Assembly (NCBI RefSeq): GCF_016798225.1 | Contig: NZ_JAEUYX010000001.1 | Coordinates: 1-64,000 of the forward strand | Direction: 5' to 3' | Length of the DNA stretch: 64,000 bases | From: Anaerococcus sp. mt242 | GTDB taxonomy: Bacteria > Bacillota > Clostridia > Tissierellales > Peptoniphilaceae | Shown here: positions 27,130-36,487 of the stretch, in pieces | Layout of the letters: each line of letters begins with the position of its first letter | Numbering within the stretch: position 1 is the stretch's first letter | Program-made: the position numbers and the translations under genes | The notes under the pieces: generated by a model | What the model saw: only the letters and a program-made list of their open reading frames with translations | Told to the model about the DNA's origin: nothing | Database searches by the model: none

Positions 27130-27475
27130 GTTTGCTCCTTTTTTGTACAAATTCAACTACAATCATAGTTACTGCCATTGCAACAGTACAAGCTATTATG
27201 GTAACTACAAACATAGCAACAAAATTTTGGGTAAATAAATCAAAGTTTTCGATGATACCAACCCCAACAGGTACAAATAAAAAGCTCATATTATCTAAAA
27301 TTACATTTGAAGCTCTTCTTACATCATCAGTTTTTATTTTCTTTGTGACAAATAAAATAAATAGTATCGCCATACCGTAGATTGTATCAGGAATAGGTAA
27401 TGGGATAAGATACTTTAGAATGCTGCCAATGAGTAAACAAGCGCATAGGATTACAAATTCTTTTAAGATTTTCAT
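27122..27475 (-). CDS. lrgA: LrgA/CidA family membrane protein
   Basis: A 117-residue holin-like membrane protein with four helices. P-L-P-I-P-x-T-I-Y-G-M near 30 and F-L-F-V-P-V-G-V-G near 68 are family motifs. It forms a unit with LrgB, and a role in pyruvate uptake or autolysis control is known for the family. GAGGAG (minus strand, 27480-27485) is just before the ATG. A TTG 12 bases earlier would lie over the ribosome site, so I excluded it. No LytSR-type two-component pair is adjacent. Confidence 0.93.
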   Translation of the reverse strand: MKILKEFVILCACLLIGSILKYLIPLPIPDTIYGMAILFILFVTKKIKTDDVRRASNVILDNMSFLFVPVGVGIIENFDLFTQNFVAMFVVTIIACTVAMAVTMIVVEFVQKRSKHV

Positions 27476-27550
27476 TATTCTCCTCAAATTCTTTCTATAT
27501 ATAATATAGTTTCTATTATAATTTAAATAAAATATTTTACAAATTTTTAT

Positions 27551-27578
27551 TTGACATAAGCTAATTAGCCGGTATATT
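27551..27578 (+). promoter_or_regulatory. S10 operon promoter P1
   Basis: A perfect TTGACA (27551-27556), 16 bases, then TATATT (27573-27578). It would give an untranslated leader of about 270 bases before rpsJ. Confidence 0.65.
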
Positions 27579-27660
27579 AATGAAACGTTGCAAAAGAAAT
27601 GCTGGAAAACTCAGGTTTATAGAAGCTATTTAGCAATATTTATAAATTTATATAAAATAT

Positions 27661-27710
27661 TGTAAAATGTTTATTTTACACTTGATTTTATGGTGTTTTT
27701 ATTGTATTAT
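27661..27710 (+). promoter_or_regulatory. S10 operon promoter P2 with an upstream inverted repeat
   Basis: TTGATT (27682-27687), 17 bases, TATTAT (27705-27710). Directly upstream, TGTAAAAT (27661-27668) and ATTTTACA (27673-27680) form a perfect 8-bp inverted repeat that could be an operator or a P1 attenuating hairpin. P2 gives a leader of about 140 bases. Confidence 0.6.
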
Positions 27711-27716
27711 TATATG

Positions 27717-27855
27717 GTGCTTTGAAGCAAGATGTTGCTTGTGACTTAGGCCAAAATCACAAGGGAACTTTTGCCTAGCAAGTTTAGAAATCATTCTAAG
27801 CGGTTTCCACACATATCAAACGCCCGGAGGCGTGGTAAAGAAAGAGAGAGGAAAA
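27717..27855 (+). ncRNA. structured leader of the S10 operon with a predicted pseudoknot
   Basis: The 5' untranslated region before rpsJ is dense in complementarity. Seen: AAGCAA-gatg-TTGCTT (27725-27740); CTTGTGA (27738-27744) with TCACAAG (27757-27763); the loop of that hairpin, TAGGCcAAAA (27747-27756), with downstream TTTTGCCTA (27769-27777), an H-type pseudoknot; TTAGAA-atca-TTCTAA (27784-27799); ACGCC-cgga-GGCGT (27819-27832) just before the ribosome site. The arrangement suggests autogenous control by a ribosomal protein of the operon; the identity is unknown. I do not match it to a known leader family. Confidence 0.55.
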
Positions 27856-28167
27856 ATGGCTAATCAACAAAAAATCAGAATTAGACTAAGAGCTTACGAT
27901 CATGAAGTAATCGATAGCTCAGCAGAAAAAATCGTAGAAGCGGTTAAAAGAAGCGGAGCAGAAGTATCTGGACCAATTCCACTTCCAACAGAAGTAGAAA
28001 AAATTACAATTTTAAGAGCGGTTCACAAATACAAAGACTCTAGAGAACAGTTTGAACAAAGAACACACAAAAGATTAATCGATATCTTAGGACCAAATGC
28101 TAAAACACTAGATGCACTTAAGAAGTTAAACTTACCTGCAGGTGTTGATATCGAAATTAAGTTATAA
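27856..28167 (+). CDS. rpsJ: 30S ribosomal protein S10
   Basis: A 103-residue S10, the usual length, starting [16 protein letters not shown]. It binds the 3' domain of 16S rRNA in the 30S head and is also NusE in antitermination. It opens the S10-spc-alpha cluster. The in-frame GTG at 27832 sits in a hairpin with no proper ribosome site; GAGAGAGGA supports the ATG used. Confidence 0.98.
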   Translation: MANQQKIRIRLRAYDHEVIDSSAEKIVEAVKRSGAEVSGPIPLPTEVEKITILRAVHKYKDSREQFEQRTHKRLIDILGPNAKTLDALKKLNLPAGVDIEIKL

Positions 28168-28221
28168 TAACTGTAATTAGAATGATTGGATAATCAATCC
28201 GCTGTAATTAAGGAGGTACTC

Positions 28222-28857
28222 ATGAAGAGTATATTTACAACAAAAGTAGGCATGACTCAAGTCATCGATGAAGATGGAGTTATCACTCCAGTTACTGTTC
28301 TAAAAGCTGATGAAAATGTAGTTGTACAAATTAAAACAGATGAAACAGATGGTTACAACGCAGTACAAATCGGTTATATGGACAAAAAAGAAAAAAATGT
28401 TAAAAAACCTATCAAAGGACATTTTGACAAAGCAGGCGCATCTTACAAAAGATATTTAAAAGAAGTTAACTACGGAAATGACCCGATCGACCTAGTAGTT
28501 GGTGATAAAGTAGCGGTAGACATCTTTGAAGAAGGCGAAATCGTAGATGTTGTTGCAACAAGCAAGGGTAAAGGTACCCAAGGTGCTATCAAAAGATGGA
28601 ACTATGGTAGAGGTCCACAATCTCACGGTTCTAAATCTCACAGAGTAGCAGGTGCTCGTGCAGCAGGTTCAGATCCAGCAAGAGTATTCAAAGGTAGAAA
28701 AGGCTCAGGAAAAATGGGAAATGAAAGAGTTACAATCCAAAATTTACAAGTAGTTAAAGTAAATACAGAAGACTCTTACATCCTAGTTAAAGGTGCGGTT
28801 CCAGGACCTAAAGGCGGACTTGTTCAAATTAAACAAGCAGTCAAAGGCCAAAACTAA
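28222..28857 (+). CDS. rplC: 50S ribosomal protein L3
   Basis: A 211-residue L3 with K-V-G-M-T-Q near residue 8 and G-S-K-S-H-R-V-A-G near 135, the loop that reaches the peptidyl transferase centre and holds the glutamine methylated in some bacteria. One of the earliest assembly proteins of the large subunit. AAGGAGG supports ATG 28222 over an in-frame start 36 bases earlier, which would add a non-homologous stretch. Confidence 0.98.
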   Translation: MKSIFTTKVGMTQVIDEDGVITPVTVLKADENVVVQIKTDETDGYNAVQIGYMDKKEKNVKKPIKGHFDKAGASYKRYLKEVNYGNDPIDLVVGDKVAVDIFEEGEIVDVVATSKGKGTQGAIKRWNYGRGPQSHGSKSHRVAGARAAGSDPARVFKGRKGSGKMGNERVTIQNLQVVKVNTEDSYILVKGAVPGPKGGLVQIKQAVKGQN

Positions 28858-28868
28858 GGAGGAGTTAG

Positions 28869-29492
28869 ATGCCTAAAGTTAATGTTTTAAACATAAAAGG
28901 AGAAAATGTTGGAGAATTAGAGTTAAACGAAACTCTATTTAACACTGAAATTAGCGAACACGCTGTATACGAAGTAGTTAAAAACCAACTTGCAAATAAA
29001 AGACAAGGTACACAATCTGCTAGAACACGTGCTGAAGTACGTGGAGGTGGACGTAAACCATTTAGACAAAAAGGAACAGGTAGAGCTCGTCAAGGTTCAA
29101 TTAGAGCACCACACTATACAGGCGGTGGAGTTGTATTTGCACCAAAACCAAGAGACTACAGCTATCAAGTTCCTAAAAAACTAAGAAGAAAAGCACTTTA
29201 CTCAGTTCTTACTTCAAAAGTAAACGAAAATGAATTAATCGTTTTAGATAGCCTATCATTTGAAGCTCCTAAAACAAAAGAAGCAGCAAACATCTTAAAT
29301 ACAATCGATGCTGGTAAAAAAGCTTATGTAGTAACAGCAGAAAATGATAACTTAGTTTATAGATCATTTAGAAATATCGAAGGTGTAGATGTATCAGCTG
29401 CAAACCTAATCAATGTTTATGACTTAGTAAGACATAACAAGCTAGTAATTACAAAAGATGCAATTGCTAAACTTGAGGAGGTATTTATATAA
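28869..29492 (+). CDS. rplD: 50S ribosomal protein L4
   Basis: A 207-residue L4. The extended loop [17 protein letters not shown] (about 58-75) lines the peptide exit tunnel, where macrolide resistance changes occur; it looks wild type. In E. coli L4 represses its own operon through the S10 leader, relevant to the structured leader here. Its stop shares a base with the rplW start (TAATG), implying coupled translation. Confidence 0.98.
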   Translation: MPKVNVLNIKGENVGELELNETLFNTEISEHAVYEVVKNQLANKRQGTQSARTRAEVRGGGRKPFRQKGTGRARQGSIRAPHYTGGGVVFAPKPRDYSYQVPKKLRRKALYSVLTSKVNENELIVLDSLSFEAPKTKEAANILNTIDAGKKAYVVTAENDNLVYRSFRNIEGVDVSAANLINVYDLVRHNKLVITKDAIAKLEEVFI

Positions 29493-29785
29493 TGAAATCA
29501 CCTTATGAAATAATTAAAAGACCAATTATTACAGAAAAATCAATGAGCTTACTTGATGAAAACAAATACACTTTTGAAGTAGACAAAAATGCAAACAAAC
29601 CAGAAATCAAAGCTGCAATCGAACAAATCTTTGATGGCGTAAAAGTTCAAAAAGTTAGAACAATGAATTACGAAGGTAAAAAAGTAAGAACACGTCATGG
29701 TATCGGTAAAAAAGCTGACTGGAAAAAAGCTGTAGTTACATTAACAGCAGACAGTGCAGAAATTGAATACTTCGAAGGTTTATAA
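29492..29785 (+). CDS. rplW: 50S ribosomal protein L23
   Basis: A 97-residue L23 with I-I-K-R-P-I-I-T-E-K-S near the N terminus, diagnostic for the family. It sits at the tunnel exit and docks trigger factor and SRP. The ATG overlaps the rplD stop. The ribosome site GAGGAGG lies within the end of rplD. Confidence 0.98.
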   Translation: MKSPYEIIKRPIITEKSMSLLDENKYTFEVDKNANKPEIKAAIEQIFDGVKVQKVRTMNYEGKKVRTRHGIGKKADWKKAVVTLTADSAEIEYFEGL

Positions 29786-29796
29786 GGAGGATTTAA

Positions 29797-30630
29797 ATGC
29801 CTATTAGAAAATTAAAACCAACCTCAAACGGCCATAGAAATATGTCTGTTTCAACATTCGAAGAAATCACAACAAACAAACCAGAAAAATCACTTTTAAC
29901 AGACCTAAAAAGCAAAGGTGGACGTAACAATACAGGTAGAACAACTGTTCGCTTTAGAGGCGGCGGAGTAAAAAGAAAATACAGAATCATCGACTTTAAA
30001 AGAAACAAAGACGATATCCCAGCAACAGTAAAAACTATCGAATACGATCCAAACAGATCAGCAAATATCGCTCTACTTGCATATGCAGATGGAGAAAAAA
30101 GATATATCCTAGCACCAAGAGGACTTAAAGTTAACGATAAAGTTATCTCAGGAGAAAATGCAGATATCAAACCGGGTAATGCATTAGAACTTAAAGATAT
30201 CCCGGTAGGTACAACAGTTCACAATATCGAAATGAGACCAGGACAAGGTGGTGTCCTTGTAAGATCAGCAGGAACTGGTGCACAACTAATGGCTAAAGAA
30301 GGTAACTTTGCAACATTAAGACTACCAAGTGGTGAAGTTAGACTTATCCACTTAAACTGTAAAGCAACAATAGGTGTTGTAGGAAACCAAGAACACGAAT
30401 TAATCAGACTAGGAAAAGCTGGTAAATCTAGATATCTAGGACGTAGACCACACGTAAGAGGATCAGTAATGAACCCAGTAGATCACCCACACGGTGGTGG
30501 TGAAGGTAGAACACCAATCGGTCGTCCATCACCAATGACACCATGGGGTAAAAAAGCTATCGGTGTTAAAACACGTAATAAGAAAAAAGCTTCTACACAA
30601 TACATTGTAAGAAGAAGAGACGAAAAATAG
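29797..30630 (+). CDS. rplB: 50S ribosomal protein L2
   Basis: A 277-residue L2 of standard length. The C-terminal [17 protein letters not shown] (about 220-236) includes the conserved histidine near the peptidyl transferase centre. The protein helps subunit association and tRNA binding. AAGGAGG precedes it. Gene order after rplW is the canonical bacterial one. Confidence 0.99.
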   Translation: MPIRKLKPTSNGHRNMSVSTFEEITTNKPEKSLLTDLKSKGGRNNTGRTTVRFRGGGVKRKYRIIDFKRNKDDIPATVKTIEYDPNRSANIALLAYADGEKRYILAPRGLKVNDKVISGENADIKPGNALELKDIPVGTTVHNIEMRPGQGGVLVRSAGTGAQLMAKEGNFATLRLPSGEVRLIHLNCKATIGVVGNQEHELIRLGKAGKSRYLGRRPHVRGSVMNPVDHPHGGGEGRTPIGRPSPMTPWGKKAIGVKTRNKKKASTQYIVRRRDEK

Positions 30631-30639
30631 GGGGATATA

Positions 30640-30927
30640 ATGGCTAGATCACTTAAAAAAGGACCATTTGTCGATGATCATTTAATGAAAAAAATTGACG
30701 AATTAAATGAAAAAAATGAGAAAAAAGTTGTAAAAACTTGGTCAAGACGTTCTACAATATTCCCTGAATTTGTAGAACATACAATAGCAGTTCACGATGG
30801 TAGAAAACACGTGCCAATCTATATCACAGAAGATATGGTAGGACACAAACTAGGTGAATTTGTACCAACAAGAACTTTCAGAGGCCATGCTAAAAAAGCT
30901 ACTGAAATGAAATCAAAAATGCGTTAG
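30640..30927 (+). CDS. rpsS: 30S ribosomal protein S19
   Basis: A 95-residue S19 with the start S-L-K-K-G-P-F-V-D and [10 protein letters not shown] near 36. It forms a complex with S13 in the 30S head and contacts tRNA and bridge B1a. GGGGG precedes the ATG, a less usual ribosome site in this cluster. Confidence 0.98.
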   Translation: MARSLKKGPFVDDHLMKKIDELNEKNEKKVVKTWSRRSTIFPEFVEHTIAVHDGRKHVPIYITEDMVGHKLGEFVPTRTFRGHAKKATEMKSKMR

Positions 30928-30936
30928 GAGATGACA

Positions 30937-31275
30937 ATGGAAGTAAAAGCAACAGCTAAATATCAAAGAATATCTCCTCTTAAAGTAAACTATATTTGCA
31001 AAGAAATTAGAGGTAAACAAGTAGACGAAGCACTAAATATTTTAAGATTTACAAACAAAAAAGGTGCAAGATTACTTGAAGATGTACTAAAAAGCGCTAT
31101 CGCAAATGCAGAAAACAACAACGGACTTGACAGAGAAGACTTGTTTGTTAAAAACGCATTTGCTAATGATGCTCCAACAATGAAAAGATGGCATCCAAAA
31201 GCTAAAGGTGCAGCATACCCAATACTAAAAAGAAGCAGCCACATCGGTGTTGTTCTTGAAAATATAGAGGCATAG
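30937..31275 (+). CDS. rplV: 50S ribosomal protein L22
   Basis: A 112-residue L22; the hairpin near 80-95 (P-K-A-K-G-A-A-Y-P-I-L-K-R) reaches the tunnel. S-P-L-K near residue 13 is typical. TAGGAG abuts an ATG at 30931, so the second ATG, six bases on, is better placed and was chosen; the difference is two residues. Confidence 0.97.
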   Translation: MEVKATAKYQRISPLKVNYICKEIRGKQVDEALNILRFTNKKGARLLEDVLKSAIANAENNNGLDREDLFVKNAFANDAPTMKRWHPKAKGAAYPILKRSSHIGVVLENIEA

Positions 31276-31284
31276 GAGGAAAAG

Positions 31285-32034
31285 ATGGGCCAAAAAGTAA
31301 ACCCAAAAGGATTTAGAGTTGGTGTTATTAAAGATTGGGATTCAAAATGGTTTGCAGACAAAGAAGAATTCTCAGATCTTTTAGTAGAAGACTATAACAT
31401 CAGAAAAGTAATAAAAAAAGAAGTTTATGATGCAGGTATTGCAGATATCGAAATCGAAAGAGCTGTAAACAACCTTAAAATCACCATCTATGCTGGAAAA
31501 CCAGGAATGGTAATCGGTAAAGGTGGAGCTGGTATTGAAGAACTTAAGAAAAAAATCGAAAAAGTTGCACCAGGTAAAAGAACAATCATAAACGTTGAAG
31601 AAATCAAATACCAAGACCTAAATGCACAACTAGTAGCAGAAAATATTGCATCAGCACTAGAAAATAGGGTTGCATTTAGACGTGCTATGAAACAACCAAT
31701 CCAAAGAACAATGAGAGCTGGAGCAAAAGGTATCAAAACTATGGTATCAGGTAGACTTGGTGGAGCTGATATGGCAAGAAGCGAAGGATATTCAGAAGGA
31801 ACAATTCCACTTCAAACACTAAGAGCAGACATTGACTACGGATTTGCAGAAGCAGATACAGAATACGGTAAAATTGGTTGTAAAGTTTGGATCTACAAAG
31901 GCGAAATCCTACCAGGAGAAAAGGCAGTTCGCGAACCAAAAATGAAACAAAGACCAAACAACAGAAACAACAAAAAAAGAAGAAACAATAACAGACGTCC
32001 TAACAGAAACGCAAACGAAAATACTAACAAATAG
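31285..32034 (+). CDS. rpsC: 30S ribosomal protein S3 with an Asn/Arg-rich tail
   Basis: A 249-residue S3. G-Q-K-V-N-P at the start, the KH-domain motif V-I-G-K-G-G-A-G-I near 80 and [10 protein letters not shown] near 155 are normal. The last 35 residues or so are an Asn/Arg/Lys-rich extension beyond the usual 215-220 residues. S3 binds at the mRNA entry channel and has helicase activity with S4 and S5. The tail may contact RNA, but its role is unknown. Confidence 0.98.
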   Translation: MGQKVNPKGFRVGVIKDWDSKWFADKEEFSDLLVEDYNIRKVIKKEVYDAGIADIEIERAVNNLKITIYAGKPGMVIGKGGAGIEELKKKIEKVAPGKRTIINVEEIKYQDLNAQLVAENIASALENRVAFRRAMKQPIQRTMRAGAKGIKTMVSGRLGGADMARSEGYSEGTIPLQTLRADIDYGFAEADTEYGKIGCKVWIYKGEILPGEKAVREPKMKQRPNNRNNKKRRNNNRRPNRNANENTNK

Positions 32035-32057
32035 TATTTGAATAAGGAGAAAAACTT

Positions 32058-32486
32058 ATGTTAATGCCTAAAAGAGTTAAATATCGTAGACAACATAGGG
32101 GCAGAATGAAAGGTGAAGCTCAAAGAGGAAACCAACTAGCTTACGGTGAATACGGTTTACAAGCCCTTGAAGCTACTTGGATGACAGCTAACCAAATCGA
32201 GGCTGCTCGTCGTGCGATGACAAGATATATCAAAAGAGGTGGTCAAATCTGGATTAAAGTATTCCCAGATAAACCAGTATCTAAAAAACCTGCAGAAGTA
32301 AGAATGGGTTCTGGTAAAGGTGCTCCAGAATATTGGGTAGCAGTAATCAAACCAGGCCGTGTACTATTTGAAATGAGTGGGGTTAGCGAAGAAGTTGCAA
32401 GAGAAGCAATGAGACTTGCTGCAAACAAACTTCCAGTAAAAACCAAATTCATACAAAGACTTGAAGTTACAGGTACGGAGGAATAA
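32058..32486 (+). CDS. rplP: 50S ribosomal protein L16
   Basis: A 142-residue L16 beginning [11 protein letters not shown], as in other Firmicutes. It lies near the A site and stabilises tRNA binding. The conserved arginine hydroxylated in E. coli lies in the region K-V-F-P-D-K-P near 75. AAGGAG precedes it at normal spacing. Confidence 0.98.
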   Translation: MLMPKRVKYRRQHRGRMKGEAQRGNQLAYGEYGLQALEATWMTANQIEAARRAMTRYIKRGGQIWIKVFPDKPVSKKPAEVRMGSGKGAPEYWVAVIKPGRVLFEMSGVSEEVAREAMRLAANKLPVKTKFIQRLEVTGTEE

Positions 32487-32488
32487 TA

Positions 32489-32695
32489 ATGAAAGCAAAA
32501 GAAATCAGAAATTTATCAGACCATGATTTAGATAAACAATTATATGATTTACAAAGTGAGCTTTTTAATCTTCGTTTCAGACTTGCAACTGGACAATTAG
32601 AAAATCCATCAGCAATTGGAAATGTCAAAAAAGACATCGCAAGAGTTAAAACAATTCAAACTGAAAGAAAGCTTAATATAAATAGGGAGGCTTAA
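32489..32695 (+). CDS. rpmC: 50S ribosomal protein L29
   Basis: A 68-residue L29, a helical hairpin with the conserved [16 protein letters not shown] block. It sits beside L23 at the tunnel exit. GGAGG of the ribosome site falls in the last codons of rplP, so the genes are tightly coupled. Confidence 0.98.
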   Translation: MKAKEIRNLSDHDLDKQLYDLQSELFNLRFRLATGQLENPSAIGNVKKDIARVKTIQTERKLNINREA

Positions 32696-32700
32696 ATTTC

Positions 32701-32961
32701 ATGGAAAGAAACAGTAGAAGAGTAGAACGTGGTGTTGTAGTATCTGATGCGATGGATAAAACAATTACAGTTTTAGTTGAAGAAAAAATTTCACACCCAG
32801 TTTACAAAAAAAGAATCAACAGAAGTAAAAAATATAAAGCTCATGATGAAAAAAATGAAGCTAAAGTAGGCGATACAGTAGTAATTATGGAAACTCGTCC
32901 TCTATCAAAAACAAAAAGATGGAGACTTGTAAGAGTAGCCGAAGCTGCTGAAATTGTTTAA
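32701..32961 (+). CDS. rpsQ: 30S ribosomal protein S17
   Basis: An 86-residue S17, an OB-fold protein with [11 protein letters not shown] near 12 and R-P-L-S-K-T-K-R-W near 67. It is an early 16S binder that stabilises helices 7 and 11. The gap from rpmC is only five bases. Confidence 0.98.
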   Translation: MERNSRRVERGVVVSDAMDKTITVLVEEKISHPVYKKRINRSKKYKAHDEKNEAKVGDTVVIMETRPLSKTKRWRLVRVAEAAEIV

Positions 32962-32979
32962 TAAGTTAAGGAGATATTC

Positions 32980-33348
32980 ATGATACAACAAGAAACTCGC
33001 ATGAGAGTTGCAGATAACTCCGGAGCACGTGAATTATTAGTAATCAAAGTTCTAGGCGGAACTGGAAGTAGATATGCAAACATCGGTGATGTTGTTACTT
33101 GTTCAGTAAAAAGTGCAACACCCGGAGGAGCGGTAAAAAAAGGTGACGTTGTAAAAGCTGTAATCGTTAGAAGCAAAAGAGGATTAAAAAGAGCTGACGG
33201 ATCAAAAATCAACTTTGACGAAAACGCAGCAGTAATCATAAAAGAAGACAAATCACCAGTAGGAACTCGTATATTTGGACCAGTAACTAGAGAATTAAGA
33301 GGGGAAGGATTCATGAGAATTATATCCCTAGCTCCAGAAGTATTATAG
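32980..33348 (+). CDS. rplN: 50S ribosomal protein L14
   Basis: A 122-residue L14 with the start [15 protein letters not shown] near 12 and G-P-V-T-R-E-L-R near 103. It forms bridge B8 and the docking site of the silencing factor RsfS. AAGGAG precedes it. Confidence 0.99.
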   Translation: MIQQETRMRVADNSGARELLVIKVLGGTGSRYANIGDVVTCSVKSATPGGAVKKGDVVKAVIVRSKRGLKRADGSKINFDENAAVIIKEDKSPVGTRIFGPVTRELRGEGFMRIISLAPEVL

Positions 33349-33357
33349 GAGGAAGTT

Positions 33358-33666
33358 ATGCACGTTAAAAAAGGCGATAAAGTTCAAATTATATCAGGCT
33401 CATACAAGGGTCATGTTGGAGAAGTAATCGAAGCTTATCCAAGAGAAAATAAAGTAGTAGTTCAAGGTGCTAATGTAAGAATCAAACACCAAAAAGCAAC
33501 ACAAATGGGCGAAGAAAGCGGAAGAATCGAAAAAGAATGCCCAATTGATGCTTCAAAAGTACTTTTATACTCAGAAGAACTTAAAAAAGGTGTAAGAACA
33601 AGCAAAGTACTTGAAGATGGCAGAAAAATCAGAGTAAGCCATAAAACAAACGAAAAATTCGATTGA
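33358..33666 (+). CDS. rplX: 50S ribosomal protein L24
   Basis: A 102-residue L24 with an N-terminal KOW motif, K-K-G-D-K-V-Q-I-I-S-G-S-Y-K-G-H-V-G. It initiates large-subunit assembly and lies at the tunnel exit. GGAGG precedes the ATG with short spacing from rplN. Confidence 0.98.
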   Translation: MHVKKGDKVQIISGSYKGHVGEVIEAYPRENKVVVQGANVRIKHQKATQMGEESGRIEKECPIDASKVLLYSEELKKGVRTSKVLEDGRKIRVSHKTNEKFD

Positions 33667-33681
33667 GTTTAAGGAGAAATT

Positions 33682-34227
33682 ATGGCAAACAGCAGACTAA
33701 GAGAAAAATACGAAAATGAAGTAGTAAAAGCATTAATAGATCAATTTGGCTATGAAAATGTAATGCAAGTACCAAAACTTGAAAAAATCGTAATTAACGT
33801 TGGTCTTGGAGAAGCAAAAGATAACCAAAATCTATTAAACGCAGTTAAAAATGAACTTGCATTAATTACAGGTCAACAACCTATTGAAGCAAAAGCTAAA
33901 AAGTCAGTAGCTAACTTCAAACTTAGAGAAGGCCAAGCAATTGGTGCAAAAGTAACATTAAGACGTGAAAAAATGTATGATTTCCTAGATAAACTAATCT
34001 CAATTTCACTACCACGTGTTAGAGACTTTAGAGGAATTAATCCAAACTCATTTGATGGACGTGGAAACTATTCACTAGGAATCAAAGAACAATTAATTTT
34101 CCCAGAAATCAAATACGATGATGTAGATTTCCTACACGGAATGGATATAACAATAGTTACTACAGCAAACACAGATGAAGAAGCTAAAGCATTCTTACAA
34201 TTAATGGGAATGCCATTTACAAAATAA
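33682..34227 (+). CDS. rplE: 50S ribosomal protein L5
   Basis: A 181-residue L5 with V-I-N-V-G-L-G-E near 37 and R-D-F-R-G-I-N near 112. It binds 5S rRNA in the central protuberance and contacts P-site tRNA. Length and motifs are standard; AAGGAG is upstream. Confidence 0.99.
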   Translation: MANSRLREKYENEVVKALIDQFGYENVMQVPKLEKIVINVGLGEAKDNQNLLNAVKNELALITGQQPIEAKAKKSVANFKLREGQAIGAKVTLRREKMYDFLDKLISISLPRVRDFRGINPNSFDGRGNYSLGIKEQLIFPEIKYDDVDFLHGMDITIVTTANTDEEAKAFLQLMGMPFTK

Positions 34228-34238
34228 AGGAGCGCTTA

Positions 34239-34424
34239 ATGGCTAGAAAGTCAATGATAGCTAAACAAAAAAAACATCACAAATATTCAACACAAGAATA
34301 TAGCAGATGTAAAATTTGTGGTAGACCACACGGCTACCTTAGAAAATATGGAATTTGCCGTATTTGCTTTAGAGAATTAGCAAATGAAGGAAAAATTCCA
34401 GGAGTTAGAAAATCAAGCTGGTAA
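34239..34424 (+). CDS. rpsN: 30S ribosomal protein S14, zinc-binding type
   Basis: A 61-residue S14 of the short zinc type. Cys24, Cys27, Cys40 and Cys43 form the zinc ribbon. Bacteria with zinc shortage control often carry a second, cysteine-free S14 elsewhere; none is in this window. It helps assemble the 30S head. AAGGAG precedes it. Confidence 0.98.
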   Translation: MARKSMIAKQKKHHKYSTQEYSRCKICGRPHGYLRKYGICRICFRELANEGKIPGVRKSSW

Positions 34425-34442
34425 TTAGGGAGGATATTAATT

Positions 34443-34838
34443 ATGATGACAGATCCAATAGCGGATATGCTAACAAGAATTAGAAATGCAGTAAAAGCTA
34501 ACCACAAATCAGTAAGCTTACCATCTTCTAATGAAAAAAAAGCTATTGCACAAATTCTTCTTGATGAAGGCTTCATAAACGGATTTAATGTTGAAGAAGA
34601 CAACAAACAAGGAATTCTTACAATAGACTTAAAATATACTGAAAACGGTGAGAGAGTAATCTCAGGACTAAGAAGAATAAGTAAACCAGGCCTAAGAGTT
34701 TATGTAAAATCAAACGAAGTACCAAAAGTACTAAACGGTCTAGGAACAGCAATTATTTCAACATCAAAAGGACTTTTAACTGACAAAGCTGCAAGAACAG
34801 AAAATGTAGGTGGCGAAGTTATTTGTTACGTATGGTAA
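34443..34838 (+). CDS. rpsH: 30S ribosomal protein S8
   Basis: A 131-residue S8 with [14 protein letters not shown] at the start and S-T-S-K-G-L-L-T-D near 103. In E. coli S8 is the translational repressor of the spc genes. Two ATG codons stand in tandem; the first, at better distance from AGGGAGG, was used. The end of the gene adjoins the rplF ribosome site. Confidence 0.98.
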   Translation: MMTDPIADMLTRIRNAVKANHKSVSLPSSNEKKAIAQILLDEGFINGFNVEEDNKQGILTIDLKYTENGERVISGLRRISKPGLRVYVKSNEVPKVLNGLGTAIISTSKGLLTDKAARTENVGGEVICYVW

Positions 34839-34848
34839 GGAGAAATAT

Positions 34849-35388
34849 ATGTCAAGAATAGGTAAACAACCAATTGAAATACCAAACGGAGTTTCAGTTG
34901 TTATTGAAGGACAAAATATCAGAGTAGAAGGCCCAAAAGGTAACCTAACTCAAGATTTTCCAAAAACAATTGAAGTAGTTGAAGAAGATAATCAAATCCT
35001 AATCAACATTCCAGAAAATTATACAAAACAACAAAACATCGACCACGGTTTATTTAGATCACTTATTGCAAATATGGTAGCAGGTGTAACTGAAGGATTT
35101 AGCAAAACACTTCAAATCGAAGGTACAGGTTACAGAGCAAGCAAACAAGGAAATAACTTAGTTATGAACCTAGGCTTCTCACACCAAGTAACTATGGAAG
35201 ATCCTGAAGGTATCGAAACTGAAGTACCAAATGATAGAACAATAATCGTAAAAGGTATCGATAAACAATTAGTAGGCTTACACGCAGCTAATATCAGAAA
35301 ATGGAGAAAACCAGAACCTTACAAAGGTAAAGGTATCAGATATGAAGGCGAATATGTAAGACGTAAAGTTGGTAAGACAGGTAAGTAG
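34849..35388 (+). CDS. rplF: 50S ribosomal protein L6
   Basis: A 179-residue L6 starting M-S-R-I-G-K-Q-P-I-E-I-P, with two duplicated domains and the C-terminal P-E-P-Y-K-G-K-G-I-R-Y motif. It lies near the factor-binding site. An in-frame ATG at 34810 lies inside rpsH and lacks a ribosome site, so it was rejected in favour of the one behind AAGGAG. Confidence 0.98.
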   Translation: MSRIGKQPIEIPNGVSVVIEGQNIRVEGPKGNLTQDFPKTIEVVEEDNQILINIPENYTKQQNIDHGLFRSLIANMVAGVTEGFSKTLQIEGTGYRASKQGNNLVMNLGFSHQVTMEDPEGIETEVPNDRTIIVKGIDKQLVGLHAANIRKWRKPEPYKGKGIRYEGEYVRRKVGKTGK

Positions 35389-35397
35389 GAGATATAA

Positions 35398-35763
35398 ATG
35401 GCTAAAGATAATAAAAAACAAAGACTTCAAACTCGTAAAAGAAGAGTTAGAGCAAAAATCAGCGGTACTCCTGAAAGACCAAGACTTTCCGTATACAAAT
35501 CAAATGCTAACATTTACGCTCAAATTATTGATGATGTAAATGGTCTAACACTAGCAAGTGCAAACACACTACAAAGTGATATAGCAGACGGACTAGAAAG
35601 CAAATCAAATATCGATGCAGCAAGCAAAGTTGGCGAAGCTATTGCAAAAAGAGCGATCGATGCTGGTATAACAGAAGTTGCCTTTGATAGAAATGGTAAC
35701 CTATACCACGGAAAAGTTAAAGCTTTAGCAGAGGCAGCAAGAGAAGCTGGTCTTAAGTTTTAA
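35398..35763 (+). CDS. rplR: 50S ribosomal protein L18
   Basis: A 121-residue L18 with [16 protein letters not shown] near 16 and the end [12 protein letters not shown]. It binds 5S rRNA with L5. TAGGAG of the ribosome site overlaps the rplF stop codon. Confidence 0.98.
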   Translation: MAKDNKKQRLQTRKRRVRAKISGTPERPRLSVYKSNANIYAQIIDDVNGLTLASANTLQSDIADGLESKSNIDAASKVGEAIAKRAIDAGITEVAFDRNGNLYHGKVKALAEAAREAGLKF

Positions 35764-35776
35764 TAGGAGGTATTAG

Positions 35777-36286
35777 ATGAATTATTTATTAAGAAGTGAA
35801 GTAGAAAAACTAAACCTCGAAGATAGAGTAGTTGCTATTAACAGAGTTGCTAAAACTGTAAAAGGTGGACGTAACATGAGATTTGCAGCACTTGTAGTAG
35901 TTGGTGATTCTAACGGAGTAGTTGGAGTTGGAACAGGAAAAGCTACAGAAGTACCAGAAGCAATCAGAAAAGCAACAGAAGATGCAAAAAAACACATGAT
36001 CCACGTTCCACTAGTAGGAACAACAATTCCTCACAGAGTTCAAGGACAAAAAGGAGCAGGTCATGTATTACTAATGCCTGCAGTAGAAGGTACAGGAGTT
36101 ATCGCTGGAGGTCCAGTACGTGCTATCTGTGAACTTGCAGGGTATAAAGACATTAGAGCTAAAAACCTAGGTTCAAGTAACCCTAGAAATATCATCAATG
36201 CATGTCTAGATGCATTTTCTAACATGAAAACTGTAGAAGAAGTTGCTAAACTTCGTGGTAAATCGGTAGAAGAATTCGATTATTAA
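35777..36286 (+). CDS. rpsE: 30S ribosomal protein S5
   Basis: A 169-residue S5 with the double-stranded RNA-binding N-terminal domain (V-K-G-G-R-N-M-R-F near 29) and G-S-S-N-P-R-N-I near 135. Contributes to decoding fidelity; the spectinomycin-site loop near V-A-K-T-V-K-G-G looks unaltered. GGAGG precedes it. Confidence 0.98.
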   Translation: MNYLLRSEVEKLNLEDRVVAINRVAKTVKGGRNMRFAALVVVGDSNGVVGVGTGKATEVPEAIRKATEDAKKHMIHVPLVGTTIPHRVQGQKGAGHVLLMPAVEGTGVIAGGPVRAICELAGYKDIRAKNLGSSNPRNIINACLDAFSNMKTVEEVAKLRGKSVEEFDY

Positions 36287-36295
36287 GGAGAGAGT

Positions 36296-36478
36296 ATGGC
36301 ACAATTAGAAATCAAACTTAAAAGATCTTTTATCGGTAGAAAAGATGATCAAATTGCAACAGCAAAAGCCCTTGGACTTAAAAAAATCGGCCAAAGCGTT
36401 GTAAAAGAAGATAATCCAGCAGTAAGAGGAATGATCAATAAAATTCCATTTATGCTAGAAGTAAAAGAATTAAACTAG
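36296..36478 (+). CDS. rpmD: 50S ribosomal protein L30
   Basis: A 60-residue L30 with L-K-R-S-F-I-G-R near 8 and G-L-K-K-I-G-Q near 27, typical of the short bacterial form. Peripheral 50S protein. Short spacing on both sides, inside the spc operon. Confidence 0.97.
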   Translation: MAQLEIKLKRSFIGRKDDQIATAKALGLKKIGQSVVKEDNPAVRGMINKIPFMLEVKELN

Positions 36479-36487
36479 GAGTGTAAG

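Noticed and set aside
27832-27855. GTG start extending rpsJ by eight codons
   Set aside because: It lies at a hairpin and lacks a ribosome site; the conserved S10 start follows GAGAGAGGA.
29793-30170. Minus-strand open frames inside rplB and other ribosomal genes (also 30990-31361, 32958-33314, 35782-35997)
   Set aside because: They are antisense to highly conserved genes, have biased compositions and no ribosome sites.
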